Source of the DNA: SKUL01 sp964487545
GTDB taxonomy: Bacteria; Bacteroidota; Bacteroidia; Flavobacteriales_D; SKUL01
Reading direction: 5' to 3'
DNA length: 64,000 nucleotides
Assembly: GCA_964487545.1 (NCBI GenBank)
Contig: CAZARI010000001.1
Location: 111,115-175,114 of the forward strand
Shown: piece by piece, positions 25,585-35,577 of the stretch
How the letters are laid out: each line of letters starts with the position of its first letter
Numbering within the stretch: the first letter of the stretch is position 1
Translations under genes and position numbers: made by a program
The notes under the pieces: generated by a model
What the model was told of the DNA's origin: nothing
Database searches by the model: none
Seen by the model: the letters and a program-made list of their open reading frames with translations, nothing else

Positions 25585-26931
25585 TTACATATTCGGCATT
25601 CCTTTCATGCCTTTCATTTGCCCCATGAGCCGGGTCATATTCTTTTTATTCGACATCATGCGCATCATTTTGCGTGTTTCTTCAAACTGCTTGATGATTT
25701 TATTGACTTCGGTGATGTCGTTACCACTTCCGGCAGCAATCCGTTTTCGGCGGCTGGTGGTCAGTAAATCAGGGTTTTCGCGCTCGGCTTGTGTCATCGA
25801 CATCACCATCGACTCGATAGGCTTAAATGCGTCGTCGTCAATATCTACCCCTTTCATCATTTTCCCCATTCCAGGCATCATACCCATCAGGTCTTTAACG
25901 CCCCCCATCTTTTTGATCTGTTGAATCTGGTCAAAAAAGTCGTTGAAGTTGAATTCGTTTTTGGCAATTTTCTTTTGAAGTTTGCGCGCTTTATCTTCGT
26001 CAAACTGCTCTTGTGCCCGCTCCACAAGCGACACCACGTCACCCATACCCAAAATCCGGTCGGCCATCCGATCGGGGTGAAACACGTCGAGTGCGTCCAT
26101 TTTCTCACCTGTTCCCACAAATTTGATGGGCTTGTTAACGACCGATTTAATCGTCAGCGCTGCACCACCACGGGTATCACCGTCAAGTTTAGTGAGCACT
26201 ACACCGTCAAAATCAAGGCGTTCGTTAAAGGACTTGGCGGTATTCACCGCGTCCTGACCGGTCATCGAATCCACCACAAACAAGGTTTCGGTGGGTTTAA
26301 TGGCAGCTTTTATGTTGCCGATTTCGGTCATCATTTGCTCATCTACCGCCAAACGACCCGCAGTATCGACAATCACCACGTTGTGACCGTTTGAGCGCGC
26401 GTAGGCGATGGCCTCTGTGGCAATCTTAACCGGGTCTTTTTCCTCTTTGTTTGAAAACACTTTTACGCCGATCTGCTCGCCCACCACGTGCAACTGATCG
26501 ATCGCCGCCGGACGGTAAACATCGCAGGCCACGAGCAGCGGATTCTTTCCTTTTTTGGTTTTGAGCCAATTGGCCAACTTTCCCGAAAAAGTGGTTTTAC
26601 CGGAACCTTGCAATCCCGACATCAATATAATTCCCGGATTGCCCTGGTAGTCGACCTCAGAGGTGCTACCGCCCATCAGTTCGGTGAGCTCTTCGTGGGT
26701 GATTTTCACGAGCAACTGGCTCGGAGAAACCGAATTCAGTACATCGCGTCCGAGTGCCTTTTCCCTAACGGTATTGGCAAAGTCCTTGGCGGTTTTATAG
26801 TTAACGTCGGCGTCGAGTAGCGCTCTTCTAACTTCCTTGAGCGTTTCGGCAACGTTAATTTCTGTGATTTGCCCCTGCCCTTTGAGGACTTTAAAGGCCC
26901 GGTCGAATTTATCCGTTAAATTTTCGAACAT
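25585..26931 (-). CDS. ffh: Signal recognition particle protein Ffh
   Basis: Ffh binds signal peptides of nascent membrane proteins and, with FtsY, brings ribosomes to the translocon. Residues 1-300 are the N and G domains: GTPase motifs GLQGSGKTT, DVYRPAA, DTAGRL and TKLDGDTRGG are all present. The C-terminal M domain is Met-rich (MMPGMGKMM, later RMMSNKKNMTRLMGQM), as expected for signal-peptide and RNA binding. The ATG at 26931 (MFENLTDKFDRAFK) matches the family start; a longer frame adds 15 unlikely residues. It lies 60 bp downstream of argS. No SRP RNA gene was recognised here. Confidence 0.97.
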   Translation of the reverse strand: MFENLTDKFDRAFKVLKGQGQITEINVAETLKEVRRALLDADVNYKTAKDFANTVREKALGRDVLNSVSPSQLLVKITHEELTELMGGSTSEVDYQGNPGIILMSGLQGSGKTTFSGKLANWLKTKKGKNPLLVACDVYRPAAIDQLHVVGEQIGVKVFSNKEEKDPVKIATEAIAYARSNGHNVVIVDTAGRLAVDEQMMTEIGNIKAAIKPTETLFVVDSMTGQDAVNTAKSFNERLDFDGVVLTKLDGDTRGGAALTIKSVVNKPIKFVGTGEKMDALDVFHPDRMADRILGMGDVVSLVERAQEQFDEDKARKLQKKIAKNEFNFNDFFDQIQQIKKMGGVKDLMGMMPGMGKMMKGVDIDDDAFKPIESMVMSMTQAERENPDLLTTSRRKRIAAGSGNDITEVNKIIKQFEETRKMMRMMSNKKNMTRLMGQMKGMKGMPNM

Positions 26932-26991
26932 AATTTTATCGTCTTCTGCTGAATTTGCAAAGTTAATAAAATGCACCGCACCTTCTGGTAA

Positions 26992-28773
26992 TTACATCCT
27001 ATCGGGTGAATCGATTCCCAGCAGCATCAAACCTTTTTGAATCACCCCGGCCGTGGCTTTCGACAATTCCAGTCGCAGTGTCCGTTTAATCAGATCTTCT
27101 TCTTTCAGTACAGGAACAGTTTGGTAGAAATGGTTGTAATCCTTTACCAGTTCGTAGAGAAAATTGGCCAAATCGGCTGGGCTGAGATTTTCGGCTGCCT
27201 CGGCAATAACTTCTGGAAAGCGATCAATTTTCAATGCCAGTTGCCGCTCAGGCTCTACCAATTGCACGCTCTCAAATACACTTTGAGACTGATTTTCGGC
27301 TTTTCTCAGCAGTGAACAAATCCGTGCGTGGGCGTACTGAATAAATGGTCCGGTATTGCCATTAAAGTCAATTGACTCTATCGGATCGAACAGCATATTT
27401 TTCCGGGCATCTACCTTCAGCAAGAAATATTTCAAGGCGGCCATCCCGATCTGGTTATAGTGCGTTTGCTTTTCATCTTCGCTCAACTCATCGAGTTTTC
27501 CCAGTTCTTCTGAAATGGAACGGGCATTGGCAGCCATCTCCTCCATCAGGTCGTCAGCGTCCACTACCGTTCCTTCGCGAGATTTCATCTTACCGTCGGG
27601 CAGCTCCACCATACCATAACTCAGGTGGTAGCAGTTGTCGGCCCAGCCATAACCCAACTTGCGCAAAATGGTAAAAAGAACCTTAAAGTGATACTCTTGC
27701 TCATTACCAACAGTATAAACAACCTGAGTCATTTGCGGAAAATCATCGTGACGTTGTATGGCCGTTCCGATGTCTTGGGTGATATACACCGCTGTGCCAT
27801 CTGACCGAAGCAATAATTTTTGGTCGAGTCCCTCGTCAGAAAGATCAGCCCAAATTGAGCCATCATCGCGTCGGGTAAAAACGCCCTGATCCACGCCACG
27901 CTCTACCTCTTCTCTTCCCTTAAGGTAGGTTTCCGATTCGTAGTACAATTGATCGAAATCCACGCGCATTCGGTCGTAAGTTTGTTCGAAACCTTTATAT
28001 ACCCAGCCGTTCATTTTTTTCCACAGTGCAATCACTTCCTCGTCGTTCTGTTCCCAGCTCTTCAGCATCTCCTGTGCTTCTTTCATCACAGGAGCCTGTT
28101 TTGCCGCCTCTTCTTTATCCACGCCCTGCTCAACCAGTTGTTCAATTTCCGACTTGTGTTGTTTATCGAACAGCACGTAGTATTTGCCGACCAGCTTATC
28201 GCCTTTCATGCCACTGGAGTCAGGCGTTTCGCCATTGCCGAATTTTTTCCAGGCCACCATCGATTTGCAGATATGGATGCCCCGATCATTGATGATCTGC
28301 ACCTTTTTAACCTGATGCCCCGCTGCTTTGAGAATTTCGGCTACGCTGTATCCGAGAAAAATATTTCGCAGGTGACCGAGGTGCAATGGCTTGTTGGTGT
28401 TAGGCGACGAATACTCTACCAGCACAAGTGGTTTGGAATCGGGGCTCGCCAAACCGTAGTGCTCGTTTTCATTGGCGTATCGGATAGTATTCAGCCAATA
28501 CTTGTCGCTTATTTCGAGGTTGAGAAATCCCTTTACCGTATTGTATCCAACGACATCGGGTAAATGTTGTTGAAAATAATTACCGAGTTTTTCACCACAA
28601 GCCTCAGGAGACAATTTGGCCTGTTTAACGAGCGGAAAAACAACCAGGGTAATCTGACCCGAAAATTCTTTTTTGGTGAGTTGCACCTGAATCTGGCCGC
28701 TAGAAGGCGTAAATGAAAATAACTCCTGGCAGGCCGATATGGCTGCGTTTTCAATAATGCTTTTAACTTTCAT
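26992..28773 (-). CDS. argS: Arginyl-tRNA synthetase
   Basis: Class I synthetase of 593 residues. The HIGH signature is HLGH at 131-134 within NTNKPLHLGHLRNIF, and the second active-site loop is GKMKSREGTVV; the C-terminal anticodon-binding helical domain ends with the usual short MLGI segment. The N-terminal Arg-tRNA-synthetase additional domain is also present. It charges tRNA-Arg. Its ATG overlaps the TGA of the upstream arginase gene by 1 bp (TGATG), giving translational coupling of an arginine-charging and an arginine-degrading gene. Confidence 0.96.
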   Translation of the reverse strand: MKVKSIIENAAISACQELFSFTPSSGQIQVQLTKKEFSGQITLVVFPLVKQAKLSPEACGEKLGNYFQQHLPDVVGYNTVKGFLNLEISDKYWLNTIRYANENEHYGLASPDSKPLVLVEYSSPNTNKPLHLGHLRNIFLGYSVAEILKAAGHQVKKVQIINDRGIHICKSMVAWKKFGNGETPDSSGMKGDKLVGKYYVLFDKQHKSEIEQLVEQGVDKEEAAKQAPVMKEAQEMLKSWEQNDEEVIALWKKMNGWVYKGFEQTYDRMRVDFDQLYYESETYLKGREEVERGVDQGVFTRRDDGSIWADLSDEGLDQKLLLRSDGTAVYITQDIGTAIQRHDDFPQMTQVVYTVGNEQEYHFKVLFTILRKLGYGWADNCYHLSYGMVELPDGKMKSREGTVVDADDLMEEMAANARSISEELGKLDELSEDEKQTHYNQIGMAALKYFLLKVDARKNMLFDPIESIDFNGNTGPFIQYAHARICSLLRKAENQSQSVFESVQLVEPERQLALKIDRFPEVIAEAAENLSPADLANFLYELVKDYNHFYQTVPVLKEEDLIKRTLRLELSKATAGVIQKGLMLLGIDSPDRM

Positions 28774-29732
28774 CAGACGTTGATTACTTTTTTAAGTGAC
28801 TTTAACAGGTCTTTCAAAATCAGGTAAGTGGTGCGTGCCATCTCATTTCCTTTATCGTCGAGTAGCGGATTGACTTCAACAATTTCGAGACAGCCCACTT
28901 TTTTGGAAGCAATGAGGGCATCCATAATCTCAAGCGTTGCTTCGGGTGTAAAACCCTTAGAAACAGGAGTTCCAGTACCCTTTGAAACCAGTCCAGGATC
29001 CATAGAGTCCACGTCGAAAGAAACGTAAATCAAGTCGCAGTTGCTGAGTTGTTCAAGCGCTTCATCGACACAGACCAGTACTCCGCGTCTGTTTACTTCG
29101 GAAACTGGATAGTTTCTAATTCCTTTTTCCTGCATTAATTTTACTTCGGGCTCCTCGGTATCGCGAACACCAAAGAATACGATATCGCTTGGGTTCACTT
29201 TCGGAGCGATGTCACCATAGTTTTTAAGGTCATCCCAAACTTGTGCGGTTTCCGGTGCGGGATCGTTCTGCTGGCTATCCAGATTATCGACATTTAGGCA
29301 GATGGCCAGCGGCATGCCGTGAATATTTCCCGAAGGCGTGGTGTATGGTGAGTGCATATCGGCATGAGCGTCAATCCACACCACTCCGACTTTGGCTTCG
29401 GGTTTGGCGGTTTTAATTCCGGCAATCGTTGCAGCAGCGTTGCCATGGTCGGCCGAAATCACGAGTGGAAAGTCACCTGATTTTACTACCTCATGGATAA
29501 TGGTGGCAGCGCTGGTAAACACTTTGCTGAAGGCATCGATGTGCTTGGCAAAAGGGTGTTTCACACGGTTGTAAAGTGCGTTGTTCTGGTGTTCCACAAC
29601 GTGTATTGGATACCGTCGAAACACGTCGTCGTTCTTTTTAAGCGCTTCAATTTCGAGTGCTCGCGATCCCAGACTGCTGCCGCGTGTGCCAGCGCCAATC
29701 TCTGAATCATTAATCACAATTACCAAACTCAT
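28773..29732 (-). CDS. Arginase (ureohydrolase family)
   Basis: A 319-residue manganese ureohydrolase that most likely splits arginine to ornithine and urea. Metal motifs: SADHGNA (instead of the classical GGDHS, with the Asp and His kept), WIDAHADMHSP, and SFDVDSMDPG. The opening GAGTRGSSLGSRALE resembles the arginase entry for the substrate-binding loop. I used the ATG at 29732; an upstream TTG frame adds ten residues. It is directly upstream of argS (1-bp overlap). The altered first motif is worth noting, but the metal ligands are preserved. Confidence 0.85.
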   Translation of the reverse strand: MSLVIVINDSEIGAGTRGSSLGSRALEIEALKKNDDVFRRYPIHVVEHQNNALYNRVKHPFAKHIDAFSKVFTSAATIIHEVVKSGDFPLVISADHGNAAATIAGIKTAKPEAKVGVVWIDAHADMHSPYTTPSGNIHGMPLAICLNVDNLDSQQNDPAPETAQVWDDLKNYGDIAPKVNPSDIVFFGVRDTEEPEVKLMQEKGIRNYPVSEVNRRGVLVCVDEALEQLSNCDLIYVSFDVDSMDPGLVSKGTGTPVSKGFTPEATLEIMDALIASKKVGCLEIVEVNPLLDDKGNEMARTTYLILKDLLKSLKKVINV

Positions 29733-29993
29733 AATGGATAGCTGTTTTAATATCACCTGCAAATGTAGTCATGTACCGAAAACAAGTCGGGACGAAGAGA
29801 CAAATATCGCCGGACTCCGGTTAAAAAAGGAATCGCTACCAAAAAAGAAATTTACAAACCAAAAGCGGTCATGGGAGATTGGCATGAAATGAACATTGCG
29901 GGTTGAAAAGCTTGCATTTCACTTTTTTCTGCATTTGAAAGTTTACTTATATTGGCGGCTGTAATAATCAACCAAATCATCTTCATTTTTCAA

Positions 29994-30707
29994 GTGTCAT
30001 ATAGGTATTTCATCAGCACCGGAATTGTTGTTTTCTGCGGTGTTATAATTACCCTTTCGTCATGTTCTGGCGTGCTTGACCAGCGCATCCGCGAAGGCGT
30101 AATCGAGTATCAGGTCACCTTTCCTTACCTTGATGAAAGCAACAATATGATGGCGAGTTTGCTGCCCGATAAGATGTATCTTTACTTTGAAGAAGACCGA
30201 TATAGCAGTGAATTATCTACCGTAGGCGGGCTCTTTAAAAACCGTTTTGTATCAGATCAGCGCGACATGAAGCTCACCCATCAGATTAAGATTTTTAAGA
30301 AGAAACTTGAAAGCAGTTACGATCAAACTTCGGTGCAGCGTCAATTGATGAACCTTCCGCTTTTGACCATTGTTGAAACCAACGAAATGGATTCGATAGC
30401 TGGATACGCGTGTAAAAAGGCCATCGGAATTTTCGATCACATTTCACTTCCCGAAATGATCATCTACTATACCGAAGACATTAACATTGATGACCCCAAC
30501 TGGTGCACGCAGTTTCATCCGATTAAAGGGGTGCTCATGCAATACGAAATTGAACAATTTGGTATCAGGATGAGATTCCGGGCCAATTCTGTGCAAAACA
30601 CCAAAGTTAATCCGGTAAATATTGGTCCTGAACCGGGCTACGACAATGTTTCTCCCGATCAGCTACAGGTTGAAATGGAAGAGCTTCTTAATTCATTTAA
30701 TATGTAA
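29994..30707 (+). CDS. Putative lipoprotein, DUF4412-like, paralogue of the next gene
   Basis: I do not recognise a function. The frame opens with a TTG at 29952, but the GTG at 29994 gives a good lipoprotein signal (helix then lipobox ITLSSC), so I prefer it; no ATG is available before residue 40. The mature part has the pattern of DUF4412/LolA-like beta-sheet proteins: a IAGYACKKAIG segment and a IIYYTEDIN strand near residue 140. The next gene has the equivalent IAGYNCKKAIM and TIYYTDEIA, so the two are diverged tandem duplicates only 5 bp apart. An envelope role is likely, but no more can be said. Confidence 0.75.
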   Translation: MSYRYFISTGIVVFCGVIITLSSCSGVLDQRIREGVIEYQVTFPYLDESNNMMASLLPDKMYLYFEEDRYSSELSTVGGLFKNRFVSDQRDMKLTHQIKIFKKKLESSYDQTSVQRQLMNLPLLTIVETNEMDSIAGYACKKAIGIFDHISLPEMIIYYTEDINIDDPNWCTQFHPIKGVLMQYEIEQFGIRMRFRANSVQNTKVNPVNIGPEPGYDNVSPDQLQVEMEELLNSFNM

Positions 30708-30712
30708 ACACC

Positions 30713-31372
30713 ATGAAAAATTTACTTTTACCATTCATTTTAAGCACCTTACTCGTCGTTTCAACCGTTGCGGTCAACGCGCAGTTCGAAGGGGTTATTC
30801 ACTACTCTATTTCGTTCGAAAATCTTCCTCCAGAAATGGAACAGCTTAAATCACAATTGCCCAGTAAGTCTACCAGCACCATCAAAGGCAAAATGTTTAA
30901 ACTCGAACAACCGATGGGAATGGGTATGAAACAAGTGGTGATTATGGACAACGAGGCCGAAAGCGGTGTATTGCTAATGGACCTCATGGGGCAAAAACGA
31001 GCCATCGTACTCGACAAGGAAAACCGCGAAAAGTTTGAGAGCGAACAACCCGAACCGGTGTTTGAGTATGTAAACGAAACAAAGAATATCGCTGGATACA
31101 ACTGCAAAAAAGCCATTATGAAAATGAAAGATGGCAAGCAGGATGTGGAGCTAACGATATACTACACCGATGAAATTGCCAGTTCTGGAATTAACGAAAT
31201 GCGCGGATTGAAGGGATTCCCATTGCAGTACTCCACCGCTTCGGGTCCGTTTGTGATGACCTTTACTGCCGATAAAGTGGAGAAGAAGAAAGTGAGCGAA
31301 GAGGAATTCACGATACCAGAGGGATACGAGCACGTAACGCTTGATCAATTTCAGAAGTCTTTTGGTCAATAA
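30713..31372 (+). CDS. Secreted DUF4412-like protein
   Basis: A 219-residue protein with a signal peptide ending VNAQ (cleavage after residue 23). The mature domain is a LolA-like curved beta-sheet with the family hallmark IAGYNCKKAIM, followed by ELTIYYTDEIA and the KGFPLQY segment. It follows the putative lipoprotein by 5 bp and shares the fold, indicating duplication and probable co-expression. Function unknown. A Met-rich patch (GMGMKQVVIM) lies in the middle. Confidence 0.82.
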   Translation: MKNLLLPFILSTLLVVSTVAVNAQFEGVIHYSISFENLPPEMEQLKSQLPSKSTSTIKGKMFKLEQPMGMGMKQVVIMDNEAESGVLLMDLMGQKRAIVLDKENREKFESEQPEPVFEYVNETKNIAGYNCKKAIMKMKDGKQDVELTIYYTDEIASSGINEMRGLKGFPLQYSTASGPFVMTFTADKVEKKKVSEEEFTIPEGYEHVTLDQFQKSFGQ

Positions 31373-31499
31373 CCCCAGACCAACTCTCAACAGCGGCTTG
31401 TTAAAATAGATTATCTGCAGCTACCGTTTTAGATGGCAGATTGCCGTATTTTTGGCGTTTCAGTAAAGTTGTACCGGCAAACCGGAACACGAGATACGT

Positions 31500-34010
31500 A
31501 TGTGCGCAAAGAAGAAAAAAGAACCCAAAGCCAAAAGATCACCAGGAGCCTTTAAAAGCAGTGTGGTAAAAACCGTTCAGTTTCTGCGCAGCGAACGGTT
31601 TGAAAGAATTCTCGGATTGGTTTTGTTGCTTTTCGGATTGTTTCTCACCGTATCGTTTGTTTCGTTCTTCTTTACATGGAAGTACGACCAGAGTCACTTG
31701 AGCGGTTCGTGGTGGAACTTTTTGGTCGATTCGGAAATCCGGGTTGAAAACTGGCTCGGAAAGTTCGGAGTCATCCTTAGTCACAGCTTGATTCACGCTG
31801 GATTTGGCATTGCTTCATTCGGTTTTGTGCTGCTCATCGGGCTGTTATCGCTGCGCATCTTGTTTAAAATATGGGTATTGCCCATTGCCAAAACCTCCTC
31901 CTACCTACTCGTTTTGTTTCTGACAATTCCGGTAACTATGGCGTTTTTATTCTCCGAAAACCACGCCTACCTGGCCGGAGCCTTTGGCTATCAACTCAAC
32001 CATTGGCTCAACAGTGCACTCGGAACTTTTGGCACCGGTGCTCTTTTGATTTTTACTTGGATCGGTGTTGGCATAATCGCCTTTAACGTGGCTCCGGTGC
32101 AGTTATTAAACAGCGCACGAAAATTAACCGCCCGCACCTCAAAAGAAGCAACCGTTGACCATGATCATGGCGAAGCTGATAATGAAGAAGAGCAAGAACC
32201 GCTCGAAATGCCTCATCCCACACCGGTTAAAAAAGACATATTCGACGACTTACTGTACGACGATGACGATTCTTTTGATGCGCAAAATCCAGTTGCATCA
32301 GATGCTGAAGGCAACCTGACCGACCCTGTAAAAACTTCTTCAGAAAAACGCGAAACAGAAGCCGAGATGGAATTGCCTCCTGAGCTCTCTGCCGGGGATG
32401 AAGAAGATGCTGATGACGGCGGGTTGGAAGTAGAAATTAAAGCCAATGAGGCAGAACTTTCGGAAACGGATATCGAAGATCGGTTGAAAAACATGGACGA
32501 TTACGACCCGAAACTCGACCTGTCGTCGTATGAATTTCCAAAACTCGACTTGCTGCAAAAACACGGCGACGGTGTTATCAAGGTCAACAAAGAAGAACTC
32601 GAGGCCAATAAGGACAAGATTGTAGAAACACTGGGACACTACAAAATTGGGGTTTCGAAAATCAAAGCCACTATCGGACCAACAGTAACCCTGTATGAAA
32701 TTGTTCCGGAAGCAGGTGTGCGGATTTCTAAAATCAAAAATCTGGAAGACGATATAGCGCTGAGCCTTGCAGCCCTCGGGATCCGAATTATTGCGCCTAT
32801 TCCAGGCCGCGGAACCATCGGTATTGAAGTTCCAAACTCGAGTCCGGATGTGGTGTCAATGCGTTCGATGATTGCTTCCGATAAATTCCAGAACAACGAT
32901 TACGATTTGCCACTGGCCCTTGGAAAAACCGTGTCTAATGAGACCTATGTTGCCGATCTGGCCAAAATGCCGCACCTGTTGATGGCTGGTGCTACCGGTC
33001 AGGGAAAGTCGGTTGGGTTAAACGCTATATTGGTTTCGCTGCTTTACAAAAAGCACCCGGCACAAATTAAATTCGTACTCGTCGATCCGAAAAAAGTGGA
33101 GCTTACCCTGTTCAATAAAATTGAGCGGCACTTTCTGGCTATGCTCCCCGACTCTGCCGATGCCATTATTACCGATACCAAAAAAGTAGTGCACACCCTC
33201 AATTCGCTGTGCGTGGAAATGGACGAGCGCTATGAATTGTTGAAAACAGCGCAGGTACGTAATATTAAAGAATACAACACTAAGTTTATCAAGCGCCGAT
33301 TAAACCCCGAAAACGGCCACCGCTTTTTACCTTACATCGTGCTCGTGGTGGACGAATTTGCCGACCTGATAATGACAGCGGGAAAAGAAGTTGAAGGACC
33401 CATTGCCCGACTGGCCCAACTTGCCCGTGCCATTGGCATCCATCTGATTATTGCAACACAGCGTCCATCGGTGAACGTAATTACCGGAATTATTAAAGCC
33501 AACTTCCCTGCGCGGATTGCGTTTCGGGTGACCTCAAAAATAGACTCGCGCACCATTCTCGATTCAGGTGGTGCTGACCAGCTCATTGGTCGAGGAGACA
33601 TGCTGCTATCGCTAGGCACAGAGCCGATTCGGTTACAGTGCGGTTTTGTGGACACGCCCGAGGTGGAAGAGATTACTGAGTTTATCGGTAGCCAGCGTGG
33701 CTACCCGAGTGCCTATTACCTGCCCGAAGTGCAGGAAGAAGCTGGAGAAGGAATTGGATCAATCGACGAAGACGATAGGGATGCACTGTTTGCAGACGCC
33801 GCCCATGTGGTGGTCATCCATCAGCAAGGTTCAGCATCTTTGTTGCAGCGGAAACTAAAACTTGGATACAACCGCGCTGGCCGCATTGTCGATCAGCTCG
33901 AAGCCGCAGGCATTGTTGGGCCCTTTGAAGGAAGTAAAGCCCGTCAGGTGCTCATTCCCGACACCCACTCTTTGGAACAGTTATTGAATAGCGGTAACAA
34001 CAACGAATAA
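31500..34010 (+). CDS. ftsK: DNA translocase FtsK
   Basis: FtsK moves chromosomal DNA through the closing septum. The 836-residue protein has a four-helix N-terminal membrane domain (residues about 35-200), an acidic linker (about 220-340) shorter than in E. coli, then the alpha/beta motor with Walker A GATGQGKS (about 496-503) and Walker B VLVVDEFADLI (about 611-621), and a C-terminal gamma winged-helix domain (SLLQRKLKLGYNRAGRIVDQ) that reads KOPS-like DNA. Start ATG at 31500 is 10 residues before the first charged stretch. lolA follows after 10 bp. Confidence 0.96.
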   Translation: MCAKKKKEPKAKRSPGAFKSSVVKTVQFLRSERFERILGLVLLLFGLFLTVSFVSFFFTWKYDQSHLSGSWWNFLVDSEIRVENWLGKFGVILSHSLIHAGFGIASFGFVLLIGLLSLRILFKIWVLPIAKTSSYLLVLFLTIPVTMAFLFSENHAYLAGAFGYQLNHWLNSALGTFGTGALLIFTWIGVGIIAFNVAPVQLLNSARKLTARTSKEATVDHDHGEADNEEEQEPLEMPHPTPVKKDIFDDLLYDDDDSFDAQNPVASDAEGNLTDPVKTSSEKRETEAEMELPPELSAGDEEDADDGGLEVEIKANEAELSETDIEDRLKNMDDYDPKLDLSSYEFPKLDLLQKHGDGVIKVNKEELEANKDKIVETLGHYKIGVSKIKATIGPTVTLYEIVPEAGVRISKIKNLEDDIALSLAALGIRIIAPIPGRGTIGIEVPNSSPDVVSMRSMIASDKFQNNDYDLPLALGKTVSNETYVADLAKMPHLLMAGATGQGKSVGLNAILVSLLYKKHPAQIKFVLVDPKKVELTLFNKIERHFLAMLPDSADAIITDTKKVVHTLNSLCVEMDERYELLKTAQVRNIKEYNTKFIKRRLNPENGHRFLPYIVLVVDEFADLIMTAGKEVEGPIARLAQLARAIGIHLIIATQRPSVNVITGIIKANFPARIAFRVTSKIDSRTILDSGGADQLIGRGDMLLSLGTEPIRLQCGFVDTPEVEEITEFIGSQRGYPSAYYLPEVQEEAGEGIGSIDEDDRDALFADAAHVVVIHQQGSASLLQRKLKLGYNRAGRIVDQLEAAGIVGPFEGSKARQVLIPDTHSLEQLLNSGNNNE

Positions 34011-34020
34011 GACACATCAA

Positions 34021-34668
34021 ATGAAACTTAAATTCTCTCTTCTGCTGCTCGCAGCAACTTTGGTTTATTCAGGTCATACACAGGATCAACAAGCCATCGA
34101 CATCCTCAACCAGGTAAGTGCCAAAACCAAAGCTTACAAAAATTTTTCAGCCGATTTTACGATGAGCCTGATCGATATTCAGAGCGATTTGGATATGACG
34201 CGCAAAGGAAAAATAATCATTGCAGGTGATCAATACCGCTTGAAGCTGGAAGATGACGTGGTTATTGGTAACGGTGACACCCGTTGGACCTATCAGAAAG
34301 AAAGCAATGAGGTGTACGTAGACGATGAAGTGAGCGAAGACGATTCGGGATTAAACCCTTCCAAGATTTTCACCATTTGGGAATCCGGTTTCAAGCAGTT
34401 TTATGGCGGAGAAACCAACGTCGACGGAAAAACGGTCCATCAAATCAACCTTCATCCCAACAAGCCCGCAGACACCAATTACCATACGGTAAAGGTTTTT
34501 GTAGATAAGGCAAAAAACGAACTGATTCAAGTAGAGGTCGCCGGCAAAGAGGGTGATACCTACAAGTACAAGCTGCTCGATTTCAAACCAAATCAAGATA
34601 TTCCGGCCAATACCTTTACCTTCTCAAAAAGTGAATTTCCGGGTGCCGAAGTCATCGACATGCGGTAA
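34021..34668 (+). CDS. lolA: Outer-membrane lipoprotein carrier LolA
   Basis: LolA carries lipoproteins across the periplasm to the outer membrane. The 215-residue protein has a signal peptide (cleaved after about residue 19) and the LolA beta-barrel-like fold: AYKNFSADFTMSLID, the RKGKIIIAGDQYRLKL strand pair, GNGDTRWTYQKESNEVYVDD and the LLDFKPNQDIPANTFTFSK end. Bacteroidota usually lack LolB. It is likely in an operon with ftsK, 10 bp upstream. It ends 6 bp from the convergent hemF. Confidence 0.9.
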   Translation: MKLKFSLLLLAATLVYSGHTQDQQAIDILNQVSAKTKAYKNFSADFTMSLIDIQSDLDMTRKGKIIIAGDQYRLKLEDDVVIGNGDTRWTYQKESNEVYVDDEVSEDDSGLNPSKIFTIWESGFKQFYGGETNVDGKTVHQINLHPNKPADTNYHTVKVFVDKAKNELIQVEVAGKEGDTYKYKLLDFKPNQDIPANTFTFSKSEFPGAEVIDMR

Positions 34669-34674
34669 TGAAGT

Positions 34675-35577
34675 TCACTTCAAGTTCAGCCAGTTTTGTT
34701 CTCCGCGCAGATGGTTGAGTGTTTTTTCCTCCTCACTTCCGGGCTGTGGCTGGTAATTATAAAGCCACATCGCTTCTTCGGGAAGGCTCATCAAAATGGA
34801 TTCGGTGCGGCCTGAAGTCAATAACCCAAAACGCGTTCCTCGGTCCCAAACCAGATTAAACTCCACGTAGCGACCGCGGCGCAATTTCTGCCATTGCTTC
34901 TGATCTTCGGTAAAAGCCCTGTCGCCATATTTCTCCGCAACCCGACGGTAAATCGGTACAAAAGCCTGGCCCAATGCAATGGTATAATCGAAAAGCGCTT
35001 GTTTTGAAATGGGGTCACCGGGCTTGAGGCGATCAAAGAACACGCCCCCTACCCCACGCGATTCTCCGCGGTGTTTAAGGTGAAAGTACCGATCGGCCCA
35101 AGCGCTGTGTTCCGGATAAAATGAAGGATAAAAACGGTCGCAAATGCTTTTCAACTCCTGATGAAACGCCACCGCATCTTCTTCAAAAATATAGTGCGGC
35201 GTAAGGTCAATCCCTCCACCAAACCAACACATGCCATCGTCCATCTCAAAATAGCGCACGTTCATGTGGATGATGGGCACAAAAGGATTGATTGGATGCA
35301 AGACAATCGAAACACCCGTGGCCAGAAATCCGTTGGTTGCACTGCCATATTCGCGGGCAATCTCATCGGGCAACTCACCATACACTTCCGAAAAATTAAC
35401 ACCGCCTTTTTCGAGCAAATTCCCATGGCTTATGACGCGCGATCGTCCGCCGCCGCCCCCTGGTCGCTCCCAGAGATCTTCCTGAAACCGAGCTTTTCCG
35501 TCGAGTGATTCTATACCGCTGCAAATTTCATCCTGCAAACTCTTGTAAGCAGTAATAATCTGGTCCTTATCCGGCAT
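34675..35577 (-). CDS. hemF: Oxygen-dependent coproporphyrinogen III oxidase HemF
   Basis: HemF decarboxylates coproporphyrinogen III to protoporphyrinogen IX using molecular oxygen, in the cytoplasm. The 300-residue length is typical. Conserved segments include ERPGGGGGRSRV, HPINPFVPIIHMNVRYFE, WFGGGIDLTPHY, the GGVFFDRL region and GRYVEFNLVWDRGTRFGL. Presence of the O2-dependent form fits an aerobe and provides haem for the c-type cytochromes elsewhere in the window. Its ATG overlaps the stop of the LysM gene by 1 bp. Confidence 0.96.
   Translation of the reverse strand: MPDKDQIITAYKSLQDEICSGIESLDGKARFQEDLWERPGGGGGRSRVISHGNLLEKGGVNFSEVYGELPDEIAREYGSATNGFLATGVSIVLHPINPFVPIIHMNVRYFEMDDGMCWFGGGIDLTPHYIFEEDAVAFHQELKSICDRFYPSFYPEHSAWADRYFHLKHRGESRGVGGVFFDRLKPGDPISKQALFDYTIALGQAFVPIYRRVAEKYGDRAFTEDQKQWQKLRRGRYVEFNLVWDRGTRFGLLTSGRTESILMSLPEEAMWLYNYQPQPGSEEEKTLNHLRGEQNWLNLK

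Noticed and set aside
25789..26394. 201-residue frame opposite ffh
   Set aside because: It is an antisense shadow with His/Phe-rich composition; ffh is certain.
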